Shown piece after piece: positions 53,524 to 62,508 of a stretch of DNA of 64,000 bases. The notes beneath the pieces were generated by a model, which was given only the letters and a program-made list of their open reading frames with translations, ran no database searches and was not told where the DNA came from. Location: assembly GCA_951812525.1 (NCBI GenBank), contig OX638316.1:3528506-3592505 (forward strand), written 5' to 3'. The translations under genes were made by a program, and so were the position numbers. How positions within the stretch are numbered: the first letter of the stretch is position 1; each line of letters starts with the position of its first letter. Source of the DNA: an uncultured Poribacteria bacterium (GTDB taxonomy: Bacteria; Poribacteria; WGA-4E; WGA-3G).

Positions 53524-53545
53524 GGACACCTCAAAAGAGGTGCCC
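53524..53545 (-). other. Hairpin between bamA and skp
   Basis: On the minus strand, GGGCACCTC-TTTT-GAGGTGTCC forms a 9-bp stem with one G-U pair, followed by the AT-rich TTGTTATTATTAAA. It could be a weak terminator or mRNA-stability element that lowers skp-lpxD expression relative to bamA. Confidence 0.5.
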
Positions 53546-53554
53546 ATAATTTTG

Positions 53555-56023
53555 TTAGAAACCCGGTCCAACTGTAAAGTGGAACTTACCTGCCGGTTCA
53601 CCTGTAATGCGATCCAAACCGTAGCCCCACCCCAGTCTAACCAACATACCTAACATCGTGAAACGCGCTTCAACACCGAGACCGCGTTTCATATTGATTT
53701 GGCTAAAAACGTTTCTCGTGTTTTCGTCCCATACCTGTCCGATATCAAAAAACGCAGCGGCTGTAAGCTGCTGTGAGATAGGAACGCGGTACTCAAAGTT
53801 TGCAAAGAATACTTTATCACCGCCATACGGGTTGATAACACCGGATGCGTCAGGATCGGGATAAATCTCCCAGTCCTCGTAACCCCGAATGGAGTCTACA
53901 CCACCGAGGAAAAAGCGTTCATAGAATAAGAAGTAGGAATCGGTGCTTTTACTGCGCATATAACCAGCACGTCCATGGACAGCGATGACATGGTTCCACC
54001 ATCCGCTGTAGAACCAACTCGTATCTGCATAGTATTTCTGGAATTTGTTGTCCGCACCCAAAATACCGCCGGAGTACTCATAAGAGAGCGTATGGAATGA
54101 GCCACCCATCGGGTCGAACAGCGAAGTGCGGTAGTCTCGCGTATCCCTTCCCAAGGCGAACCGGATACTACGAGTAGAGCGACTGTACAGTTGATTTTCC
54201 ACGTTATTTAATCGCTGCGTGCTCGTTTCAACGCTTTCATTACGGAAACTCACTGAAGCGTCAATATCATGTCCGATTGGGTGTCCAAGCGTCAAAGAAG
54301 CACCTCTCCGACTCCACATATAGCGGTCGGCGTTGTAAATACCGTAGAGGCTACGACTCCGGAGCGCGGATCCGACCGTTCCATAGTACCGTCGGAAGCG
54401 TCGGTTATCGTAAAGTCGTGCATTCAAACGGGTCGGCGTGCCCATAATCCACGGCGTTCCAAAACTAAGTTCGGCTGTGTGATGATCACGGGTCCCTAAT
54501 TCTCCTTTTAGGTGAACGCGGTAGGCGCGCCCCCGGAAATTATTTTGGCCTACTTCTGCTACACCAAAGATACCACCTTCGCTACCATAGCCGCCCCCAA
54601 GACTTAACATGCCTGTCCTAGGTGTTTCGGCGATATTTACCTTTAATTCCTGCCGGTTCTCATGGTCGGTGGGGCTTGGCACAAAGTCAACAGCACGAAT
54701 AAAGGAGCCCATCTGGAACAGGCGTTGTCGCGCTTTGCGTAGGGACTTCACATCCAATAATTCGTCGGATTTAATGCCCAACCAATCCAATTCACGTTTG
54801 ACAACGTACTCCTTCGTTTTTTCTAACCCAGTAATCGTCACCTTATCAATGATTGTGATGTCGCCCTCGTTAATTTTTAAGGTGATGTTAACTACGCCGT
54901 CTGTTTCATCAAAAACAGGTATTGGTAAGACTTCCGCCAGCAGATAGCCTTTATCAAGGTACGCCTGCTGTAATTTTCCGATGGACTCGTCAAAGGTAGC
55001 CCGGTTAAAAATCTCACCTTCTGCGGGGTCGACCATACCGCGTATCTTCTTTTCAGAGAAAAGGGTTTTAGCACCGGCTTCCAGTTCAAATGTGTAGGTG
55101 CCGACGATGAATTCGGGACCTTCATCAACAGTAATATCCAGCATCAATCCTGTTTTGTCTTCAGTAAATCGTTTTTCATAGCCCAAGACTTTTACCTGAG
55201 CAAATCCGAGATCTTGATAGTAGTTGCGCAGGTTCAGGGACATGTCTTCTTCTTCAAACAACCCCTGATCGAACGGTTTACCGGTACGGGTTTTGAGTTT
55301 CTTCTGCAGTTTACTACCTGAAACCCGATCGTTTCCGATGAAGTTGATTTCTTCGATTCGCACCCGCGGTCCTTCATTTATCTCGAACGTGACCTGAACG
55401 GTATTTTCCTCAAGGTCTTGATCTCCTAAGTGCGTCTGGATACCAACGAGGTAATATCCCTTTTCATGGTAGAGTTTCCTAAGTGCCCGTTCGCTTTCCC
55501 ATCGGCGCCGGTCACTATAAATTTCGGCAGGTCGGAGTGTAATCTCATCCTTGAGTTTTCCAGTGCTCAGGTTTTCATTCCCGATAATATTGATTCCGGA
55601 GATCTTTGGACTTTCGACGACTTTATAGATAATTTCAAGCCCACCCTCATCATGGGGTTCCACATCAATCTCAAGTTCAGAAAAGAAACCGGTATCTTTG
55701 TAAAGACTCTTTAGGTCCTCGGTGAGCAGTTCTTCAGAGACTTCAGATCCGATCTGCGTCTGAATAAGGGTACGCAGCATGTCTTCGGAGGTGGCTTTTA
55801 TACCTTCAAATGAGATTTTTTTCACGAGGAGCATGGCATCGAGAGACAGCGTGGGTATGCTTGCTGAGGGGGCGTCATCTGTCTCAGTCTCTTCTGATTG
55901 TTCGACAGTGCTGGCAACTTGGGGACCAAAAACTGCTTCCGCCTCTTCTTCTGCAAAGGCAGCAGTAGCCGCGAGTCCAATGATTACACATATCAGAACA
56001 AGAAAGTTTTTCAGCGCATCCAT
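53555..56023 (-). CDS. bamA: Outer-membrane assembly factor BamA (Omp85)
   Basis: Protein of 822 aa. Signal peptide (FLVLICVIIGLAATAAFA), an acidic linker, five POTRA domains (about 60-440, starting VKKISFEGIKATSEDML) and a C-terminal 16-strand barrel with the SIRGYEDW loop-6 motif (VRGY/F class). It ends in GPGF with a terminal Phe, as expected of an outer-membrane beta-barrel. It inserts outer-membrane proteins. It follows ilvE by 92 nt. Confidence 0.97.
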   Translation of the reverse strand: MDALKNFLVLICVIIGLAATAAFAEEEAEAVFGPQVASTVEQSEETETDDAPSASIPTLSLDAMLLVKKISFEGIKATSEDMLRTLIQTQIGSEVSEELLTEDLKSLYKDTGFFSELEIDVEPHDEGGLEIIYKVVESPKISGINIIGNENLSTGKLKDEITLRPAEIYSDRRRWESERALRKLYHEKGYYLVGIQTHLGDQDLEENTVQVTFEINEGPRVRIEEINFIGNDRVSGSKLQKKLKTRTGKPFDQGLFEEEDMSLNLRNYYQDLGFAQVKVLGYEKRFTEDKTGLMLDITVDEGPEFIVGTYTFELEAGAKTLFSEKKIRGMVDPAEGEIFNRATFDESIGKLQQAYLDKGYLLAEVLPIPVFDETDGVVNITLKINEGDITIIDKVTITGLEKTKEYVVKRELDWLGIKSDELLDVKSLRKARQRLFQMGSFIRAVDFVPSPTDHENRQELKVNIAETPRTGMLSLGGGYGSEGGIFGVAEVGQNNFRGRAYRVHLKGELGTRDHHTAELSFGTPWIMGTPTRLNARLYDNRRFRRYYGTVGSALRSRSLYGIYNADRYMWSRRGASLTLGHPIGHDIDASVSFRNESVETSTQRLNNVENQLYSRSTRSIRFALGRDTRDYRTSLFDPMGGSFHTLSYEYSGGILGADNKFQKYYADTSWFYSGWWNHVIAVHGRAGYMRSKSTDSYFLFYERFFLGGVDSIRGYEDWEIYPDPDASGVINPYGGDKVFFANFEYRVPISQQLTAAAFFDIGQVWDENTRNVFSQINMKRGLGVEARFTMLGMLVRLGWGYGLDRITGEPAGKFHFTVGPGF

Positions 56024-56115
56024 AATTAAATATCCTCCTATATCACCATAGCTTCCGCGTGCTGTGGGTGTGGCGTATGATATTGAGCCACCGTTGTGTG
56101 TTTATCCAAAGTCCC

Positions 56116-56997
56116 TCATGCCTCAGAGGGATAGATCAAGGTTCCGTAATTATTTGCCAACTGCCTAAATGCGGCGATGAGTTTTTGTGTCACCTTGCCG
56201 GGTTGTCCGTCCCCGATGACACGTTGGTCGACTTTCACGACCGGAATAACCTCTGCGGCGGTCCCAGTCAAAAAGATTTCGTCAGCAATATAGAGGTCGT
56301 GCCGTGTAAAGACGCGCTCTTCCACCTGCATCCCCGCCTCGCGTGCAAGATCAATGACACTATTCCGGGTAACCCCTTCTAAAATTCCCATGTGGACTGG
56401 TGGTGTCACTAGGATTTCGTTCTTTACCCAGAAAATATTGTCCCCACTACATTCAGCAACATAGCCTTCAGCACTCAGCATCAATACCTCTTCAGCACCG
56501 GCTTGTTTACCCTCAATTTTCGCTAATATGTTATTTAGATAGTTCAGGGACTTGATACGGGGGTTAACGGCTTCTGCATAATTGCGTCGAACCGATACAG
56601 TTACGATCTCAAGTCCTTCTTCATAGAATTTCGGTGGATAGAGGGAAATCTTGTCTGCAATGATAATGATACTCGGCTTTGGGCATTTATCTGGGTCTAA
56701 CCCCAGATCACCTACACCACGGGTGACGACCAATCGAATATAAGCTTCTCTGAGATGGTTGAGACGGAGTGTTTCCAGTACCTTTTCCTTCATCGTTTCG
56801 ATAGGAATAGGGATCTGTAGCATAATCGATTTAGCGGAATCGTAAAGTCGTTCGAGGTGCTCGTCAAGTTTAAAAACTCTACCATTGTAGGAACGGATGC
56901 CCTCAAAAACCCCGTCGCCGTAAAGCAAACCGTGGTCAAACACCGAGACTTTCGCCTCTGCTTGCGGTAAAAATTCTCCGTCGATATAAATCAACAT
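56116..56997 (-). CDS. ilvE: Branched-chain amino acid aminotransferase
   Basis: Class IV PLP aminotransferase of 293 aa. The ATG at 56997 is chosen because AAGGAAACGTAT leads into MLIYIDGEFLPQ. The family N-terminus VFDHGLLYGDGVFEGIRSY and the PLP lysine in NPRIKSLNYLNNILAK are present, with FLTGTAAEVIPV near the end. It makes or degrades Leu, Ile and Val; a D-amino-acid transaminase is the nearest alternative. It is an insertion into an otherwise envelope-only operon. Confidence 0.9.
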   Translation of the reverse strand: MLIYIDGEFLPQAEAKVSVFDHGLLYGDGVFEGIRSYNGRVFKLDEHLERLYDSAKSIMLQIPIPIETMKEKVLETLRLNHLREAYIRLVVTRGVGDLGLDPDKCPKPSIIIIADKISLYPPKFYEEGLEIVTVSVRRNYAEAVNPRIKSLNYLNNILAKIEGKQAGAEEVLMLSAEGYVAECSGDNIFWVKNEILVTPPVHMGILEGVTRNSVIDLAREAGMQVEERVFTRHDLYIADEIFLTGTAAEVIPVVKVDQRVIGDGQPGKVTQKLIAAFRQLANNYGTLIYPSEA

Positions 56998-57079
56998 ATA
57001 CGTTTCCTTCCACGCGAGCGACACTTTTCGACATTCAATATTGAAAACTCGCAGGCTATGCCGAAAGCTTCACCCATTA

Positions 57080-57805
57080 TTAATTCTCACTTACCTCCGA
57101 CTTACCAAGCGAGGTACCGGAGTCAACGACCTTTCCATCAACGAGTTGGACAATCCTGTCCATTTGCTGGGCAAGTTCTTGATTGTGAGTGACGATAATG
57201 AATGCTTGCCCAGATTTAGCGTTCAAATCCCATAGAAGTTCCAACACCGTCTCACTGCTGCGCCGATCAAGATTTCCTGTTGGCTCATCAGCGAGCACAA
57301 CTCTCGGTTGGTTAATCAACGCACGTGCAATTGCGACCCGTTGCCTTTCACCGCCGGACAACTGGCTCGGATAGTGTAAACATCTTTCAGCAAGCCCGAC
57401 GTAATCGAGGAGTGCTTCAGCCTCTTTGTAAGCCGTCTTATGATTCGATGTTGTGATTAAGGCACCCATTGCAACATTTTCAAGCGCAGTAAATTCCGGC
57501 AATAGGTGATGAAATTGAAACACAAAACCGATTTCTTTATTCCGAAATCCGGCGAGATCTTTATCAGGTAAGTTGAAGACATCATCTTCGTCGTATGAAA
57601 CATGCCCTGCTGTTGGTCTGTCGAGTGTCCCGATGATATGGAGCAACGTACTTTTTCCGACACCCGATGCCCCTACAATAGCAAGTAATTCCGATTTGTA
57701 CACCTCAAGATTAATGCCTTGAAGTACTCGAAGTTCCGCCTCGCCATCGTAATAGGACTTATGTAAATCTGCAATACGGATGAGTACTTCTGCCGAATTC
57801 TTCAC
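57080..57805 (-). CDS. lolD: Lipoprotein-release ABC ATPase LolD
   Basis: Protein of 241 aa. Walker A GASGVGKST, signature LSGGERQRV, Walker B VVLADEPTGNLD and H-loop VTHN are all intact. With the LolC/E permease encoded 18 nt upstream, it releases outer-membrane lipoproteins from the inner membrane. MacB/FtsE-type ATPases are similar, but the pairing with LolC fixes the assignment. Confidence 0.94.
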   Translation of the reverse strand: MKNSAEVLIRIADLHKSYYDGEAELRVLQGINLEVYKSELLAIVGASGVGKSTLLHIIGTLDRPTAGHVSYDEDDVFNLPDKDLAGFRNKEIGFVFQFHHLLPEFTALENVAMGALITTSNHKTAYKEAEALLDYVGLAERCLHYPSQLSGGERQRVAIARALINQPRVVLADEPTGNLDRRSSETVLELLWDLNAKSGQAFIIVTHNQELAQQMDRIVQLVDGKVVDSGTSLGKSEVSEN

Positions 57806-57823
57806 AACTCACTCTTTTCTTTG

Positions 57824-59284
57824 TTATTCATGCTGTAAGGCTTCAACTGGTTTCAGGTTCGCCGCCTGCCATGCCGGATAGAGCGTTGCAAGCCAGCAGA
57901 TCATAAATGAAAGCACATTGATAAAGATAACAAAAAACCAATTCACCTTAATCGGCATTTGATTCATCTGGTAGATATGACTGAGTCCGAGTTCTGCGAA
58001 CGAAATCGGTCTGACGGCGCAGTAAAGCGCAAAACCGATGCCGATGATCCATAAAGCACCGACTGCGAACTTCCATCTACCCTTGTGCGGCAACACGCGC
58101 CACAATGCGATAAGCACCTGTAACAGAATTGGCACAATGAGGACGAGCGCATACCAATAAGAAGGACGCACGGTATTGGAACTCAACAACCAACACACCG
58201 CGAGTCCCAAGGCAGTCCCCAGCATCGTCCCTAGCATCCCAATCACACTCCCTTGCATCATGAAGATTCTCATGATGTTGCTGCGGGATGATCCGAGTGT
58301 TCTCAGCGTTCCAATATCCTTCGTCTTTTCCATCACCGTCATAATCAGTGTACTTGCGATGTTGAAGGATGCCACCAAAATGATAAGTGCCTCGATAATA
58401 GTCGTCGCTATTTTTTCTAATCGGAGTGCTGAGAAGAGCGGTGCCTGCATCTCCATCCAGGTTCTCGCATCTGGCATCCCCTCCAAGACACTAAACCGAA
58501 CACTGTCCTCAATCTTTCTGGCGATCTGTGGTGCTAATTCGGCATCATTTAATCGGACAAAAATCGTATTTATCCGGTTCGTTTTATTATATAATTTTTG
58601 GGCATCATTTATATGAATAAACCCAAAGTTGTTATCATAAACCGCCATTTCAGATTCGTATAATCCGATCACGACGAAGTTCGCCAGGTCGGGCACGAGC
58701 ATTGATGCGTTCACGGGGTGTTTCACGAGTTTAACGACGAGTCGCAAAACATCGCCTTTGATAATGCCGAGACGGGCTGCTAAACGCCCACCGAGAACAA
58801 TACCTCCAGTGATTGTCTCATTTCTGATGAGCCGAGCGTTTTCAATAAACTCCGAGTTTTTTAGGTCGGTTGACCCCGACACCAATTCTGAGAAACCTGT
58901 GACTGCGTCTTCCTGATCTGGATCAATGCCTTTAATGTAGATTACATCCTGAATAGTATCACTATATTCCGGGAAAACCCCAATCTGTGATAAAATCACA
59001 GGCGATGTTGCTACAACTTCGTCAATTGACTCAATCTGTGCTATCCGTTTTTCGTAATCGCTAAAAAAACTGTGATCGTGCAGACGGAAAACAACGTGTG
59101 CTTCATTTGCGAGAAATCGATCTCTTAATCCGTGCTCAACACCATCTAACACAGCGATAACGAGAATCACTGTTGCTACACCGAGTGAGACACCACCAAT
59201 AGAGATAATGCTGATAATTGAGATAAAAGACTGTTTTCGCCGAGAACGCAAATAGCGGGAGGCTACGAACCATTCAAATCTCAT
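57824..59284 (-). CDS. lolC: Lipoprotein-release permease LolC/LolE with inserted membrane hairpin
   Basis: Protein of 486 aa, about 70-80 longer than usual. Standard features are an N-terminal cytosolic helix (FEWFVASRYLRSRRKQSFISIIS), a large MacB-like periplasmic domain (about 50-270), FtsX TM segments (VMEKTKDIGTLRTLGSSRSN) and the end ATLYPAWQAANLKPVEAL. Between the third and last TM there is an extra stretch of about 75 residues with two more hydrophobic segments (YWYALVLIVPILLQVLIALW, FAVGALWIIGIGFALYCAV). Only one permease gene is present, so it probably works as a homodimer with LolD. Confidence 0.92.
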   Translation of the reverse strand: MRFEWFVASRYLRSRRKQSFISIISIISIGGVSLGVATVILVIAVLDGVEHGLRDRFLANEAHVVFRLHDHSFFSDYEKRIAQIESIDEVVATSPVILSQIGVFPEYSDTIQDVIYIKGIDPDQEDAVTGFSELVSGSTDLKNSEFIENARLIRNETITGGIVLGGRLAARLGIIKGDVLRLVVKLVKHPVNASMLVPDLANFVVIGLYESEMAVYDNNFGFIHINDAQKLYNKTNRINTIFVRLNDAELAPQIARKIEDSVRFSVLEGMPDARTWMEMQAPLFSALRLEKIATTIIEALIILVASFNIASTLIMTVMEKTKDIGTLRTLGSSRSNIMRIFMMQGSVIGMLGTMLGTALGLAVCWLLSSNTVRPSYWYALVLIVPILLQVLIALWRVLPHKGRWKFAVGALWIIGIGFALYCAVRPISFAELGLSHIYQMNQMPIKVNWFFVIFINVLSFMICWLATLYPAWQAANLKPVEALQHE

Positions 59285-59293
59285 TGATGTACC

Positions 59294-59857
59294 TTAGGAC
59301 GAGGTAGGGACTAATGGGTCGAAGTCTGCTTTTAAGATCCCATATACCATTGAATCCTCAAAATTATCCCATCTTTTTGTATGTTGTCGGAGGCACCCTT
59401 CGTAGCGCATCCCAATTTTTTCCATCACACGTCCGGAAGCATCGTTTCCTTTTAGGTGGTAAGCGTGAATTCTATTTAGCTTCAATACTTTGAAACTATA
59501 CGCAACAACAGCCTTTGCTGCCTCGGTGGTATAGCCACAATTCCAATAAGGTTTACCTACCCAATAGCCGATCTCACCTCGCTCATTATCTCGATCAAGT
59601 TTGAGTCCTATCACGCCAATTAAATTCCCATCTGTTCTAAGTGTAATTGCGAAGTCTAAGGCTTTGTCCGTTTCATACCTTTCGTAACAAGAGTGAATCC
59701 ATTGTTCCGCCATACCGTCTTCGTAGGGATGCGGAATGCCGGGTACGGTTGATGCCACATCGTATTCACCAGCGAGACGTTGCACATCAGCTGCATCTTC
59801 AAGTGTGAAAGAGCGAAGTATCAATCTTTCCGTATCAAGAATAGGTGCGGTTTTCAT
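59294..59857 (-). CDS. RimJ/RimL-type GNAT N-acetyltransferase
   Basis: Protein of 187 aa starting MKTAPILDTERLILRSF. The acetyl-CoA-binding region is GEIGYWVGKPYWNCGYTTEAAKAVV. It resembles its upstream neighbour along the whole length, roughly 60-70% by eye, so the two are tandem duplicates. The ATG at 59857 overlaps the upstream gene by 23 bp. Targets could be N-termini of ribosomal proteins or small molecules. Confidence 0.86.
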   Translation of the reverse strand: MKTAPILDTERLILRSFTLEDAADVQRLAGEYDVASTVPGIPHPYEDGMAEQWIHSCYERYETDKALDFAITLRTDGNLIGVIGLKLDRDNERGEIGYWVGKPYWNCGYTTEAAKAVVAYSFKVLKLNRIHAYHLKGNDASGRVMEKIGMRYEGCLRQHTKRWDNFEDSMVYGILKADFDPLVPTSS

Positions 59858-60398
59858 CTTCAGTGAACTCACATTTTAGTATGCTGTATTGGACTGTATC
59901 TTCAAGATAACCCTTTTCTACGTCTTGCGGAAAGAAGTTAGCGTACCGCATCCCGATTTTTTCCACGACACGTTTGGAAGCGACGTTTCGTTTGAAGTAT
60001 TTAGCATGAATTCGATTCAATTTCAACACTTTAAAACCATACGCGACAACAGCCTTTGCTGCTTCGGTCATATAACCCCGGTTCCAATAAGGTTTACCTA
60101 TCCAATAACCCAGTTCACCTTCCTTGCTTTCTTGCGCAAGTCTAAATGCTATCCCGCCAATAAAGTTTTTGTCTGTTCTGAGTGTGATTGCGAAGTTTAA
60201 TGCTTCGTCTTTATCATATCTTTCCGAACAGAAGCGCATCCATTCTTCAGCCATACCATCTTCGTAAGGATGCGGCATATTAGGTAATGTCGATGCGACA
60301 TCGGGATCGCCAGCAAGCCGTTGTACATCAGCGGCATCTCCAAGTGTAAACGAGCGTAGTACCAATCTTTCTGTAAGTAGGGGCGGCGCGGTCCTCAT
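59835..60398 (-). CDS. RimJ/RimL-type GNAT N-acetyltransferase (paralogue)
   Basis: Protein of 187 aa starting MRTAPPLLTERLVLRSF, with GELGYWIGKPYWNRGYMTEAAKAVVAYGF as the acetyl-CoA motif. Second member of a tandem family. Its start codon overlaps the stop of a truncated third member (60395-60556) as ATGA, showing that the array was once longer. These genes interrupt the lysS-lolC pair. Confidence 0.87.
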   Translation of the reverse strand: MRTAPPLLTERLVLRSFTLGDAADVQRLAGDPDVASTLPNMPHPYEDGMAEEWMRFCSERYDKDEALNFAITLRTDKNFIGGIAFRLAQESKEGELGYWIGKPYWNRGYMTEAAKAVVAYGFKVLKLNRIHAKYFKRNVASKRVVEKIGMRYANFFPQDVEKGYLEDTVQYSILKCEFTEDENRTYS

Positions 60399-60556
60399 TT
60401 CTCTATAAACTCACATCTTAGTATGCGATATTGAATCGTATCTTCAAAAAATCCTCTTTCTGGGTTTTTACGAATATATTTGGCGTAGTGCATCCCAATT
60501 TTTCCAGGACCCGTCCAGATGCCGGATTGCGTTTGAAATAGTAAGCGTAAGCCAGA
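60395..60556 (-). pseudogene. C-terminal relic of a third GNAT gene
   Basis: The frame ending at TGA 60395 encodes AYYFKRNPASGRVLEKLGMH, then DTIQYRILRCEF. This matches the C-terminal third of the two intact GNATs (KYFKRNVASKRVVEKIGMRY, DTVQYSILKCEF). The similarity begins almost exactly at the lysS stop codon, so the first two thirds of the gene were deleted or replaced at that point. Confidence 0.8.
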
Positions 60557-60560
60557 TTAC

Positions 60561-62033
60561 TTAATTCTCCGGACGCATCTGTGGGAATAGGATGACGTCG
60601 CGGATGGAGTATTGGTTCGTTAGCAACATCGTCAGCCGATCGATTCCGATACCGAGTCCGCCTGTCGGTGGCATACCGTACTCCAACGCACGCAGATAGT
60701 CTTCATCTACCATGAACGCTTCACTGTCGCCAGCCTTTAAATTGTTCGCCTGCTCAAGAAAACGCTGACGTTGGTCGATCGGATCGTTGAGTTCACTAAA
60801 AGCGTTTCCAACCTCCATCCCACAAATAAAGAATTCAAAACGTTCGACAAACTCTGGATCTTCGGGCTTCTTTTTCGCAAATGGCGAGACCTCGATCGGG
60901 TGATCTGTTATAAATGTCGGCTGAATCAGTTTTGATTCCACAAATGTGTCAAACAGTTCAGCGATAATTTCTCCCTTCGTCTCGTCGCCTGCCAAGTCAA
61001 CGCCAGCCTCGGCGGCTTCTTTGTAAAGGTCATCGGCAGATAACGGGACTGGGTCAATGCCGCTGTGTTCTCGAACTGAATCCACCATACTCAGCCTGCG
61101 CCAAGGCGGTGTAAAATCGAGATCATGTTCCTGATAGCGAATCTTCGTCGTCCCGTGAATTATTTTTGCCGTTTCGGCAATCAGCGTTTCCGTCAATTCC
61201 ATTATCTGGTGGTAGTCGGCATAAGCTTGGTAAAGCTCAAGCATCGTGAATTCAGGATTATGGTCCCTATCCATGCCTTCGTTTCGGAAGTCGCGCGAAA
61301 ATTCATAAACCCGTTCAAACCCACCGACTATCAGGCGTTTTAGGTAAAGTTCGTTTGCGATCCGTAGATAGAGCGATTGTTCCAAAGTGTTATGATAGGT
61401 CGTGAACGGACGGGCGTTTGCCCCGCCATAAATCGGCTGAAGGACGGGTGTTTCTACTTCGATAAAGTTTTGGGCGTTGAGCATGTCACGAATCGCTTGG
61501 ACAATTTGCGTCCGCTTCAGGAAAACGTCTTTTACCTCTGGGTTCATGATGAGGTCGGCGTAACGTTGTCTATAGCGTATCTGTATGTCCTGTAAACCGT
61601 GCCATTTTTCCGGGAGCGGGCGGATGGATTTGGAGAGGAGTTGTATGGCGTCAACAAGGACAGTGAGTTCTCCTGTCCGCGTTCGGAACACCGTTCCTTC
61701 GGCACCGACAATATCGCCACTATCGAATCGCCGATAGATTTTGTACGGTTCTGCCCCAACTTGGTCGCGTCGGACGTAAATTTGAATCCTACCTTCGCCG
61801 TCTTGGATGTGTGCGAAACTGCTTTTCCCGTGGTCACGTTTCGTCATGACCCTACCTGCAACCCGAACCGTTTGAGGCTCGTCGGGTGTTTCTTGTATGT
61901 CGGCAAAATCTCTGTGGATTGCGGCTGTCGAGTGCGTCGGTTCGTACTTATGGGGATACGGTTCTACCCCGAATTCTCGAATCTCGTCCAGTTTCTCGCG
62001 ACGTTGCTGAATTAAGTCCTTGGTTTCTTCCAA
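60561..62033 (-). CDS. lysS: Lysyl-tRNA synthetase, class II
   Basis: Protein of 490 aa. The OB-fold anticodon-binding domain is at about 50-150 (VRVAGRVMTKRDHGKSSFAHIQDG). Class II motif 2 is YEFSRDFRNEGMDRDHNPEFTMLE and motif 3 GLGIGIDRLTMLL. It charges tRNA-Lys. Located after prfB, as in many proteobacteria and FCB genomes; a 475-bp gap with a terminator separates them. Confidence 0.97.
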   Translation of the reverse strand: MEETKDLIQQRREKLDEIREFGVEPYPHKYEPTHSTAAIHRDFADIQETPDEPQTVRVAGRVMTKRDHGKSSFAHIQDGEGRIQIYVRRDQVGAEPYKIYRRFDSGDIVGAEGTVFRTRTGELTVLVDAIQLLSKSIRPLPEKWHGLQDIQIRYRQRYADLIMNPEVKDVFLKRTQIVQAIRDMLNAQNFIEVETPVLQPIYGGANARPFTTYHNTLEQSLYLRIANELYLKRLIVGGFERVYEFSRDFRNEGMDRDHNPEFTMLELYQAYADYHQIMELTETLIAETAKIIHGTTKIRYQEHDLDFTPPWRRLSMVDSVREHSGIDPVPLSADDLYKEAAEAGVDLAGDETKGEIIAELFDTFVESKLIQPTFITDHPIEVSPFAKKKPEDPEFVERFEFFICGMEVGNAFSELNDPIDQRQRFLEQANNLKAGDSEAFMVDEDYLRALEYGMPPTGGLGIGIDRLTMLLTNQYSIRDVILFPQMRPEN

Positions 62034-62508
62034 GATTTATCCCTCCTTTTAGAGGGTATTGCCCAAATAATGATATTTCCGAATAAATAAAAAAACTTGA
62101 ATCTATCTCGGTTCTACGTGAATGTTGTCGTCCAATCTGAAAGTATACAGACCCGCTCTCGTTTTTTAGGTTTCGCGCCATTTAACGCAACCTATAGGCA
62201 TCTGATTTTATCGGCGTTTTTGTTTAAAAAGTTACCATTTGGTAACTTTTTGGTAACTTTTTGAATCTGGTTAGAAACCCAGTCTATATCTGGTATCAGA
62301 AGCATTTTTCGTGCTATTTTCTGCTGTAAAAAATCTTGAGCGTGAAGTGTCAATATATTTCAAATTTTACATCAGGCACTCTATATCATTAGTTTGGGAA
62401 AACCCTTATTTTTTATTTTCAGCGATTTGTTCTGCTAATATTTTGCTTTAACAATTATACCCCAATTTTATGCATAAAGCAACCAAAATCCATTGCGATT
62501 GAACAGTG
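62034..62508. other. AT-rich intergenic region between prfB and lysS
   Basis: 475 bases with no gene. It holds the terminator-like hairpin at 62226-62251 and the likely lysS promoter. On the minus strand a TATACT lies at about 62140-62145, but no convincing -35 was found. Apart from these, nothing structured was recognised. Confidence 0.5.
62226..62262 (-). terminator. Rho-independent terminator after prfB
   Basis: AAAAAGTTACC-ATTT-GGTAACTTTTT (62226-62251) is a perfect 11-bp stem, symmetric, with U-tracts on both strands. The right arm is repeated once more (62252-62262), giving an alternative pairing. It would end transcription from prfB before lysS. Confidence 0.75.
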
